NCBI GenBank assembly: GCA_937942965.1
Contig: CALDGN010000114.1
Coordinates: forward strand, 1-36,303
From: an uncultured Acidimicrobiales bacterium
GTDB taxonomy: Bacteria > Actinomycetota > Acidimicrobiia > Acidimicrobiales > UBA10347
Direction: 5' to 3'
DNA: 36,303 bases
Shown here one piece after another: positions 9,199 through 18,200 of this stretch (the stretch's first letter is position 1; every line of letters begins with the position of its first letter). The notes below the pieces were generated by a model. It made no database searches. It was not told the origin of the DNA and was given only the letters and a program-made list of their open reading frames with translations. Made by a program: the position numbers and the translations under genes.

Positions 9199-10887
9199 CT
9201 ACTCCGACGATACGACGAAGCCCTCGGTGGCGCCGTCGTGCACGACCGGCATTGGGATGCTCGGCGGCGACACCTGGTACCGGTTGTGCAACAGGGCGAG
9301 TGCTTCAACCTGTGGCACCGCTGGCGAGAACAGATAACCCTGGGCCTCGTTGCATCCGGCGTTGACCAAGAGCGCAACTTCGCTCTCGTTCTCGACGCCT
9401 TCGGCAACGATGTGCAGGTCGAGCGTGTCGGCGAGTTCGACGATCGATCGGACGATGACCTCGTCGCGCCGATCCTGCAGGGCTTGCGACACGAAGTGCC
9501 GGTCGATCTTGACCTCGCTGATCGGCAGATCGACGAGTCGAGCGAGCGAGGAGTAGCCGGTCCCGAAGTCATCGATTGAAATCTGCACGCCAAGTTCGGA
9601 GAGTCGAGCGAGCACCCGTGAGTTCTGGCCCGCCTCGTCCATGATGTCGACTTCGGTGATCTCGATAATCAGCAGGTGCGCAGCCAGCCCGTACTCGCGG
9701 AGCAAGTGGGCGGTTCGGTCGGGCAACGTGTTGTCGAACAGCGATCGGGCCGACAGGTTCACCGCGACCGGCACGGCATTTCCCGCGTCTCGGCATTGCA
9801 CGGCGAACTGCACGCCGACCTCGATGATGCGGTCCGCGAACGCCTGGCTCTCGTCACTCAGGGTCACGAGGTGGATGAAACGATCGGGGCTCAACAAGCC
9901 AAGCGACGGGTGGTTCCAGCGAGACAGCGCCTCGAAGCCGGTCACCTTGCCCGTCGCAAGCTCAACTTTGGGCTGGTAGTGGAGCACGAACTCATCGCCA
10001 GCGAGCGCCGTCTTGAGCGAGGCCGAGAGAGTGACTTCTTCGAGCGGCGTTTGTTCGATCTCGTTGCTGAAACGTTCGATCGTGCGTCCCCGCCGCTTCG
10101 CCTCGTACATGGCGATGTCGGCATGGCGCATGAGCGATTGCACGTCGTAGCCGTGCGAAGGAGCGAGCGCGATGCCGCATGAAATCGTCGTGCTGATCGA
10201 CATGCCGCTCAGACGCATCGTGCGACTGATTGCGGTCGCGATCTTGTCCGCCAGCTGATGTGAGGACTCGGTGTCAGCGCTACTCGAGATGATGGCGAAT
10301 TCGTCGCCGCCGAGCCGGGCTACGAGATCAGGAGCTTCGACGACTTCGGACAGGCGATTCGCGATGTGCACCAGCACGTCGTCACCAACGGCATGCCCGA
10401 GCGTGTCGTTGATCGTCTTGAACCGGTTGAGGTCCATGATCATGACCGAGAGCGGTGCGCCTTCGGCCAGACGTTCGCGAAGACGCTCGACGTAGTGAGA
10501 GCGGTTCGCCAGACCCGTGAGCGCATCGGTTTCGGCCTGCCGCCGCAGCGCTTGGTGGGCATCTCGGGCACGCAATGCAGTCTCATGGAACTGTTCGTTC
10601 ACATAGGACGCTGCGCCCATCAGGATGAGGGCAACCAACAGCGACGCTTGCCAAGCCGTCGGCTGGGAAATCAACGCGAACGAGCCCAGCAACGCCAGCG
10701 CAGGCACGGTCATCAGGAACACCATGTGGCGCGAATGCCAGATGCCGAGCCAGAACGTCACGGCCACCATCAGCAGCACCGAGACGGGCCAAACGTTCGG
10801 GATGAGACCAGACAGGACCACACATGCGAGCGCGGGAATCGCAAAACGCGAGCGCACGGTGCGCTTTTGTGGCCAGGGTCCCTTCAC
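9199..10887 (-). CDS. Membrane-anchored GGDEF-EAL protein (c-di-GMP metabolism)
   Basis: N-terminal TM helices; TDALTGLANRSHYVERL...DLVARLGGDEFAII; EAL motifs TGFEALSRW, NLSARSLFD, IEITEVDIM, IDDFGTGYSSLARL, VAEGVENESE. GTG start. Confidence 0.95.
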   Translation of the reverse strand: MKGPWPQKRTVRSRFAIPALACVVLSGLIPNVWPVSVLLMVAVTFWLGIWHSRHMVFLMTVPALALLGSFALISQPTAWQASLLVALILMGAASYVNEQFHETALRARDAHQALRRQAETDALTGLANRSHYVERLRERLAEGAPLSVMIMDLNRFKTINDTLGHAVGDDVLVHIANRLSEVVEAPDLVARLGGDEFAIISSSADTESSHQLADKIATAISRTMRLSGMSISTTISCGIALAPSHGYDVQSLMRHADIAMYEAKRRGRTIERFSNEIEQTPLEEVTLSASLKTALAGDEFVLHYQPKVELATGKVTGFEALSRWNHPSLGLLSPDRFIHLVTLSDESQAFADRIIEVGVQFAVQCRDAGNAVPVAVNLSARSLFDNTLPDRTAHLLREYGLAAHLLIIEITEVDIMDEAGQNSRVLARLSELGVQISIDDFGTGYSSLARLVDLPISEVKIDRHFVSQALQDRRDEVIVRSIVELADTLDLHIVAEGVENESEVALLVNAGCNEAQGYLFSPAVPQVEALALLHNRYQVSPPSIPMPVVHDGATEGFVVSSE

Positions 10888-11002
10888 CTGCCCAAATTCG
10901 GCCGCGCGGAAGGTGATTTAAGCAGTTCGTGCCCCGGGTAGGAATGGTGGGCCGAGCGACAGGGGCCACCCGGCTCAGCTCAACCGAGTGAGGGCGGGAA
11001 GA

Positions 11003-11479
11003 TCAGCCCGCCTCGGCCTGACGCACACGCTGCGTGACATCGTCGAACACAATTGCGACGGCGCCATCTTCGAGCGGCGTGATGGCGAGGTCGACGATCT
11101 GGCCCGCAGCAGCTGCACCTGGCACAGGCACGGCTTCTTGCAGATGCTCTTGCCCGGTAAGCGAGACGAGCAACGCCAGATTGAAGAGGCCCGAGTCACG
11201 CATGCCAGCTTCGGCCGACGCTGCAGGATCGACGTGATCACCGAGTCGGCCGTAATAGGTGGCTGCGATGTCGTTGACCATGGACACCCGAAGCGTCGCA
11301 TCGCTTCCGACCGGCTCCAGCACGGCGACGCCGGTCGTAATCAGGCCAAGAATCGTCTCGCACTGATGCAGGCGCCGGCGAAGTTCCGACTCGTCGGCGG
11401 GCGCGTCACTCCAGGTGATTTCCTCATCCATGTGGTCCAAGACGTGTCGCAGCCGCATTAGTCGCGCGATTTCGTACAT
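11003..11479 (-). CDS. PAS-like sensory domain protein
   Basis: ILGLITTGVAVLEPVGSDATLRVSMVNDIAATYYG... and C-terminal DLAITPLEDGAVAIVFDDVTQRVRQ resemble a PAS fold; same strand and directly upstream of the GGDEF-EAL gene. Confidence 0.6.
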   Translation of the reverse strand: MYEIARLMRLRHVLDHMDEEITWSDAPADESELRRRLHQCETILGLITTGVAVLEPVGSDATLRVSMVNDIAATYYGRLGDHVDPAASAEAGMRDSGLFNLALLVSLTGQEHLQEAVPVPGAAAAGQIVDLAITPLEDGAVAIVFDDVTQRVRQAEAG

Positions 11480-11556
11480 TTATCCCATTCCGGGTTCGCG
11501 GCGCGTTGACGTGACAACACAGTCGTCATGTTTTGACCCTTGGGTCCAGGTCACCA

Positions 11557-12771
11557 TCAATCAGGCAGGAGAGGCACCGATCGAGCCGCTCGACCGAGAA
11601 GGCGGGCCCGATCGATCGCGTCATTGCCAAATCGGTCGCGAATCGCGTCGACGGCGCCATCAAGCTCACGCGGCGGGCCGTCAAACGGCAGGGCCAACTG
11701 CACCGCCGATGCGTCACCGAGATTCGTCAGCGACAGCCCGATGCGGGTGAGCCCACGCTCTTCGCACGCGTCCCAGTTTCCGGCCAGCAACAAGCGAGCA
11801 GCCTGGAGGATGGGATCGGTCGCTGCGGTTGCTTGCGCGAACGTGTGCGACCGCGTGGCCGCGGTGAAGTCGCCGTAGCGGAAGCGCACGACAACGGTCC
11901 GCGCAACTCGGTCAGCGGCCCGCAGCCGCTGAGCAACTCGATCGACGATCTCTAACAGCACGGTCTCGGACTCGGCCCGGTCCAAGCGACTGCGAGGGAA
12001 CGAGCGCTGCGAGCCAATGGATCGACGCCGACGGTTCGTTTCGATCCGGCGAGGATCCCGGTTCGAGCTGAGCGCGTGGAGGTGATGGCCTGCGCCTCGC
12101 CCAACGAGTCCGGCGAGTCGGTCCGGGTCGACTTCGGCGACATCGCCAACGGTGCGGATGCCTTTGGCGCGCAGCTTCTCGGCCGTGACCGGACCGACAC
12201 CCCAGAGACGCTCGACCGGCAACGGATGCAAGAACTCGAGTTCACTGCCCGGTTCAACGACGAGCAAGCCGTCGGGTTTGGAGACCGTGCTTGCGACCTT
12301 GGCCAGGAACTTGGTCGTTGCGCATCCGACGCTGATCGGAAGCCCGACCTCGTCCAACACGCGGCGACGCAGTCGTTCGGCCACGATGCGGCCTGGTCCG
12401 ACGAGTCGGTGCAAGCCGGTCACATCGAGAAAGGCCTCGTCGATCGATAGCCCTTCGACCTCGGGGGTCGTATCGCGGAAGATCTCGAACACGTCAGCGC
12501 TCGCCGCCGAGTACGCGTCCATGCGGGGCGGGACTTCGACGATGGTCGGACACAAACGGCGGGCCTGCCCCGTCGACATTGCGGTGCGCACGCCCACTCG
12601 GCGCGCCTCGTAACTGGCGGACAGCACGACTCCGCCACCGACCATCATCGGTATGTCGCGTAGCGCCGGGTCGTCTCGCTGCTCGACCGATGCATAGAAC
12701 GCATCGAGGTCCGCATGCAGGATCGTGGCGGTCCTGTCTTGCGACAGCAGGGTCGACGTCATCGAACACAT
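11557..12771 (-). CDS. dinB: DNA polymerase IV (Y-family)
   Basis: ATILHADLDAFYASVEQRDDPALRDIPMMVGGGVVLSASYEARRVGVRTAMS, LSIDEAFLDVTG, LWGVGPVTAEKLRAKGI; C-terminal QLALPFD clamp-binding-like motif. Start at 12771 or 12762; the longer ORF to 13068 is an artefact. Confidence 0.93.
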   Translation of the reverse strand: MCSMTSTLLSQDRTATILHADLDAFYASVEQRDDPALRDIPMMVGGGVVLSASYEARRVGVRTAMSTGQARRLCPTIVEVPPRMDAYSAASADVFEIFRDTTPEVEGLSIDEAFLDVTGLHRLVGPGRIVAERLRRRVLDEVGLPISVGCATTKFLAKVASTVSKPDGLLVVEPGSELEFLHPLPVERLWGVGPVTAEKLRAKGIRTVGDVAEVDPDRLAGLVGRGAGHHLHALSSNRDPRRIETNRRRRSIGSQRSFPRSRLDRAESETVLLEIVDRVAQRLRAADRVARTVVVRFRYGDFTAATRSHTFAQATAATDPILQAARLLLAGNWDACEERGLTRIGLSLTNLGDASAVQLALPFDGPPRELDGAVDAIRDRFGNDAIDRARLLGRAARSVPLLPD

Positions 12772-12776
12772 GTTCG
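12761..12776 (-). promoter_or_regulatory. LexA/SOS box
   Basis: Minus strand GCGAACATGTGTTCGA matches the actinobacterial consensus TCGAAC-N4-GTTCGA at 11 of 12 fixed positions; overlaps the dinB start region. Confidence 0.85.
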
Positions 12777-12856
12777 CATCGGACGGGCTAAAGGTCAACC
12801 GGTCCACCGACACCCGACATTCCAACGGAGCCAAGACGCCGTGCCAGGATGCCGAG

Positions 12857-13786
12857 ATGCGCATTCTTGTCACCGGCGGCACCGGATTCATCGGCGCCGA
12901 GATCGTCCGCCGTCTCACCCACCAAGACCACGACGTCGTGGTCGCCCACCGATCGGGCAACTTCAGTCGCATCGAAGACGTGCTTGACCGAGTCACCACG
13001 GTCCAAGCCGACCTCGGCGACAATGACGCCGTGACCGCGCTCGTCACCGACGTTGCCCCCGAGATCATCCATCACTTCGGCGCGACACTCACCGGCCCAG
13101 GCGAGGCCGACCCGCCCTCGCTCCTGCGGTCGAATGTCGATGGCGTGATCACGCTGTTCGACGCAGCGCGCACTGCCGGGACACGACAGGTGATCTTCGC
13201 GAGCAGCATCGGCACCTATGGGCGCGACCTCGTTCCCGGCGAGCCGGTGCATGACCTCAGCCTGCAGCGACCAACGAGCGTCTACGGCGTGACCAAGGTC
13301 TTCGCTGAGAATCTTGGCGCCTGGTATCGCCAGCGGTACGGGCTCGACTACCGAGGGATCCGCTACCCGTCGATCGTCGGGCCGGGTGTCACCACGAAGA
13401 GCGTCGCCCAATACACGAGCTGGATGATCGAAGCAGCCGGCCGAGGCGAGGCGTTCGATGCCTGGGTTGGGCCCGAGGCCGTGGTCCCGATCCTGTATTA
13501 CAAGGATGCCGCCCAAGCTGCGATCGACCTGTCGAACGCGCCGATCGAAGACATCGCGTCGATGAACTATCTCGTTGACGGCCCTCGACCAACGCCGACC
13601 GCGGGACAACTGGCAGAAGCAGTCGTCGCGGCGCTGCCCGCGGCGGAGATTCGATTCGACAACTCGCCCGACACCCCGCCGCGCCACCTGGTGATTGACG
13701 ACGCGGTCGCTCGCAAGGAATGGGCCTGGGCTCCGAGCTACGGCCTCGAGGCGATGATCGAAGACTTCTTGCGCGAGATGGCGTAG
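12857..13786 (+). CDS. NAD-dependent epimerase/dehydratase (SDR family)
   Basis: ATG at 12857: MRILVTGGTGFIGAEIVRRL Rossmann motif; YGVTKVFAENLGAWYRQRYGLDYRGIRYPSIVGPG with YxxxK. Confidence 0.9.
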   Translation: MRILVTGGTGFIGAEIVRRLTHQDHDVVVAHRSGNFSRIEDVLDRVTTVQADLGDNDAVTALVTDVAPEIIHHFGATLTGPGEADPPSLLRSNVDGVITLFDAARTAGTRQVIFASSIGTYGRDLVPGEPVHDLSLQRPTSVYGVTKVFAENLGAWYRQRYGLDYRGIRYPSIVGPGVTTKSVAQYTSWMIEAAGRGEAFDAWVGPEAVVPILYYKDAAQAAIDLSNAPIEDIASMNYLVDGPRPTPTAGQLAEAVVAALPAAEIRFDNSPDTPPRHLVIDDAVARKEWAWAPSYGLEAMIEDFLREMA

Positions 13787-13832
13787 CCAATCAACGGGCT
13801 GGCGAGCACCTCACCGCCCGCACCCCACACGA

Positions 13833-13844
13833 GAGAAATTTCTC
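13833..13844. promoter_or_regulatory. Candidate operator/palindrome upstream of EAL-PAS gene
   Basis: Perfect 12-bp AT-rich palindrome GAGAAATTTCTC in otherwise GC-rich DNA, 67 bp upstream of the ATG at 13911. Confidence 0.35.
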
Positions 13845-13910
13845 ACCGGCTGGACATGGCGACGTACATGGTCGTAGGTTCTGTCCGGTTGCGAGCCACC
13901 GGGGTACCGC

Positions 13911-15203
13911 ATGTCCGAGTTGAGCCACCACCACCCAACATCGATTGACGATGTTGCGCGTGCGCTCGAAGCCCGAGAATTTGAGCTCTGGTTCCAGCCC
14001 AAGGTGCGGCTGCGCGATCAAGTAATCACCGGCGCTGAGGGTCTCGCTCGCTGGATCCACCCCGAGCGCGGTGTGCTGGCACCCCATCACTTCCTTGACG
14101 CGTTGCGCAACGCCGAACTGCTCGACCAGTTCACGAACCAGATGATTGAGCAGGCGGTCGCGTTCGCGGGCGATGCCGTACGACTCGACCGCGAGATCGA
14201 AGTCGCCGTCAATCTCGGACCACGCAGCTTCCTTGTTCCAGGCCTGGCCGAGTACATCGACTCGCTCCTCGACATCCACCAAGTCCCCGCACGTCGACTG
14301 GTTGTCGAAATCACTGAAGAGGATTTGCTCGAAGACGGCCCCGAGGCTGCGGGCGCCTTCGAAGCGCTCGGACGCCTCGGCGTTCGCCTGGCGATCGACG
14401 ACTTCGGCACTGGCTATTCGTCCTTGGCCCGGCTGCGACGACTGCCCGTCGACGAGCTGAAGATCGACCAAGAGTTTGTCGGCGCCCTCGGGACCGACAA
14501 CGAAGACATGGTGATCGTTCGGACCATCATCGAACTCGCACGCTTGCTGAACCACGCAACGGTTGCCGAAGGAATCGAAACTGTCGAGCAACTTGAGCTG
14601 CTTCGCAGTCTTGGCTGTGCCGACGGGCAGGGCTGGCTGTTCGCCAAACCCATGCCCCGCCACCAAGCGGTCGCCTTGATCTCGACGACCGACCGGCTTG
14701 TCCCCAAGCACATCGAGCCCTCCGGCACGGACTTCCGCAATCGCCTCGCTATCACGAGCTTGTTCGCAGCCGGCGAATGGGGCCAGGACGGCATTCGGTT
14801 GCACGCCGCTTCACAGGAGCTGAGCGATGCGCTCATCACCGATCGACAGCAGCTCGAAATGATGACCGCACTGCTCGACATCGTTCCTTGCTGTGCATTC
14901 ATCAAGGACGAACAGGCGCGGTTCGTGCAGGCCAATGCCCAGGCTCGAGCCGTGATGGGCGTCGAATCAATCGACGCGATCGTCGGGCGCACCGACTTCG
15001 ACGTGTACCCGTTCGACGACGCGCTGCGCTACCAGGCTGACGACCTCCATGTGCTGACGACGGGCAAGCCGATCATGGAGCGAGCCGAGCGCCACACGCG
15101 TCCCGACGGTTCCTATGGGTTGATGCAGACATCCAAGGTGCCGGTGCGTAACAGCAGCGGCGAGATCATCGGCTTGGCCGGGTTCTCGTCTGACCTCAGC
15201 TGA
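13911..15203 (+). CDS. EAL-domain c-di-GMP phosphodiesterase with C-terminal PAS domain
   Basis: ELWFQPKVRLRDQVITGAEGLARWIHPERG, NLGPRSF, VVEITEEDLL, IDDFGTGYSSLARLRRLPVDELKIDQEFV, VAEGIET; C-terminal LLDIVPCCAFIKDEQARFVQANAQARAVMG...IVGRTDFDVYP PAS. Confidence 0.9.
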   Translation: MSELSHHHPTSIDDVARALEAREFELWFQPKVRLRDQVITGAEGLARWIHPERGVLAPHHFLDALRNAELLDQFTNQMIEQAVAFAGDAVRLDREIEVAVNLGPRSFLVPGLAEYIDSLLDIHQVPARRLVVEITEEDLLEDGPEAAGAFEALGRLGVRLAIDDFGTGYSSLARLRRLPVDELKIDQEFVGALGTDNEDMVIVRTIIELARLLNHATVAEGIETVEQLELLRSLGCADGQGWLFAKPMPRHQAVALISTTDRLVPKHIEPSGTDFRNRLAITSLFAAGEWGQDGIRLHAASQELSDALITDRQQLEMMTALLDIVPCCAFIKDEQARFVQANAQARAVMGVESIDAIVGRTDFDVYPFDDALRYQADDLHVLTTGKPIMERAERHTRPDGSYGLMQTSKVPVRNSSGEIIGLAGFSSDLS

Positions 15204-18200
15204 CCTCGTCGTCACGGCGTCGTCGGCGATCGTTGATCACCAGCGCACCACCAGCCAAGAAGAACAGGCTGGAGATGGCGATAGCCAAGTTTGCTTGACC
15301 ACCGGTGAGCGCAAGCGACGTTGGTGGCGCTTCGTCGGCGACCTGTGGGTTCGGCGGAGCATCGGTGTCGGGAGCGTTCGTGATGTTCGGGAACTCAAGC
15401 GGGACTGCTCGCGGAACGGCAGGCGTCAGCGGCGGCGGCGTGACCACCGTGACCTCGTCCTCGTTGTCGGCAGGCGCAACGTCGATGATTCCGGCCGGAG
15501 GCGTGACCGACACGACGTAGGTGAGTTCAGCATCGGGGCTCGTCACGACGGCGTTGACCACGATCGTGATCGACGATCCGGCGGTGAGGTCGAGTGAGAG
15601 ATCCAACCCGCCGTCGCCATCACCGTCGCCGCAACCGGCGAGGCCGACGATTTCGCCGCAGACCCACGACACCTGGCTGACGCCTTCGGGGAGTTGGTCG
15701 AACACCTGGGCGTTCGAGACGTCGCTCGGACCGTTGTTCGTGATGACCAGTTCCCAGCTGATGGTGTCGCCGACTTCGGGCACCTCGTCGCTGACGGTCA
15801 CATCGATCGCTAGGTCAACTTCACCCAGCGTCGCATTCGTGTCGATTGCGGTGTTGTCGCCAGGGGCGGGATCGACCGCATTCGGGCCCGGCTCGACCTG
15901 CACCGTGTTTGCCACACCGTCGGTCGCACTGGAGCGCACGGTTGCGTCAAGGACGATCGTGACCGAGGTGCCGGATGCCAGATCCACGGTGCCGAGCACC
16001 TGGCCATCGACGATCTCAACCGCACACGCTCCTGCGGCCGGAAGTGCGCCACAGGCAACGCTCACGTCGGTGATCGCCTCGGGGATGGTGTCGATGATCG
16101 TGGCACCGACTGCGTCGGACGGGCCATCGTTGGTCACGGTGATCGTGTAGACGATCGGCTGACCAGCCGTCGCTGGGTTCGGAGCTGACGTCTTGGTCAC
16201 GCTCAGATCGGTCGAGCGAATGACGGGGACCTCGACCGAGGTGCCTTCGTTGTTGGTCGGATCCGGATCGTCGGTCGGCGATGTGGCGGTCGCTCGGTTC
16301 ACGAGCGGGCTTGGAGCGTTGCCGTCGACGACCGTTTCAAACTCGAGCGCTACGGACGTGCCTGCTGCGATCGTTCCGAGCTGGCAGACGCCGCCCGAGC
16401 ACAGCTCCGGCTCATCGGACAGCGAGAGTCCGGCAGGAAGGGCGTCGGTGAGTTCGACGCCGACGGCGTCGGATGGTCCGTCGTTGCGCACGACCACGGT
16501 CCACGTCATCGTGTCGCCGCCGAGCACCTCGGTGACCGCAGGTCGCTTCTCGACGACGAGGTCGGCCGATGGCGCCGTCGGGGCGACGTCGGTGGCGGTG
16601 TTTCCGGTCAGGTCAGGATCGGTGAATCCGGTCGGTGGCGTGACCGTGGCCGTGTTGGTGATGTCACCAGCGACGGTCGGGTCGATCGTGCCGCTGATCG
16701 TGATCGTGGCCGAGGCGCCTGGAGCGAGGTCTGCCGATGCAGTGACCTCGGCGCCGTTGACCTCGGTCGTGCATGCGTTCGGCGCGTCAGTTGCACAAGA
16801 GGCGCTCGGAGCGAGCACCGCAGCGGGCACGAGGTCGAGTACGCGCACGCCATTGGCTTGCGACGGGCCGTCGTTCGTGACGGTGACGGTGTACGTGACT
16901 GCTTCGCCTGGGACAAGCACGTCGGGCGACGATGACTTCGTCACCGTCAGGTCGGTCTCGCCCAGCGACGGGTTGACGTTGGTGTCGCTGTTATTGCCGG
17001 GCGCAGGGTCGGTTGCACCAGGGCCAACGACGACCGTTGCCGTGTTCTCGAGCGCACCATCGAAGGCTGGATCGATCGTGCCTGCGACCTGGACGCTGAC
17101 CGTCGAGCCTGCGGGGATGTCGAGCGTGAACGCTGCGGGGTCCGATCCATCGACCGAGCACGCAGCGCCCGCAGCGACGTCGGCGCAGCTCGCGATGGCG
17201 TCGAGCACGGCTGCGGGTACTGGATCAGTGACGGTGGCCCCGACTGCATCAGACGGCCCGTTGTTCGTGACGGCGATCGTGTAGACGATGGCTTCGCCCG
17301 AGATGAGCGGATCTGGGGTCGACGACTTCGCAAGCGCGAGGTCGGTGACGAGCGTGACGGGGACAGGCTCGGTCGCCGTGCTGTCGTTCGTCAGGTCAGG
17401 GTCGGGGGTATCGGCTGTGACCGAAGCTTCGTTGACCAGCGAGCCGGTCGTTGACGAGTCGACGAGCGTCTCGAACACGAGGTCGATTTCCTGTCCCGGT
17501 GCGAGCGACGCGATCGAACACACACCGTCGGTGCAGTTCGCCGGCTCGGCAACGAGGGTGACGCCCGCTGGGAGCGTGTCGGTGACCTCGATGCCAGTGG
17601 CAGTCGAAGGACCCGCGTTCGCAACCGTGACTCTCCAGCTGAGGGTTTCACCAGCGACGACGCTGTCGGCGAGCGCGTTCTTCCGCACCGAGAGATCGGC
17701 CGAAAGGGTGACTGGTGTTTCGTCGGTGGCCGAATCGTCGGTCAGGTCAGGGTCCGTCACGCCGATTGGCGGCTCGACCGTGGCGGTGTTGGCGAGTGTG
17801 CCGGTGGCCGCGTCGTCCAGGAGCGCCTCGACGGTGATCGTGGCCGAGGCACCTGGCGCGAGCGCCACGGTTGCGGTCACGGTCTGGGCGACGACGTCGG
17901 CGGAGCACGTGTCGGGGGCTGCGACGGCGCACGATGCGCTCGCATCGCTGAGGGCCGCAGGCAACACGTCAGTCACGATGGCGCCATCTGCGAGCGATGG
18001 GCCGTCGTTGGTCACGACGATCTCGTAGGTCACGGTTTCGCCCGCCACGACATCGCCGATGACGGTCTTGGTGATCGACAGGTCAGCCTCGCCGACCGAT
18101 GGGTTCACGTTGGTGTCGCTGTTGTTGGCGAGCGTCGGATCGGTGTCGTTCGGGCCAGGGGTGACGGTTGCGGTGTTCTCGAGCGAGCCGTCCGAGGCCG

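Noticed and set aside
12772-13068. N-terminal 99-codon extension of the dinB ORF
   Set aside because: Runs antisense into the epimerase gene and through the SOS box; Pol IV homology begins after 12762.
12788-13687. 299-aa minus-strand ORF
   Set aside because: Antisense to the epimerase gene, which has an intact Rossmann motif and YxxxK.
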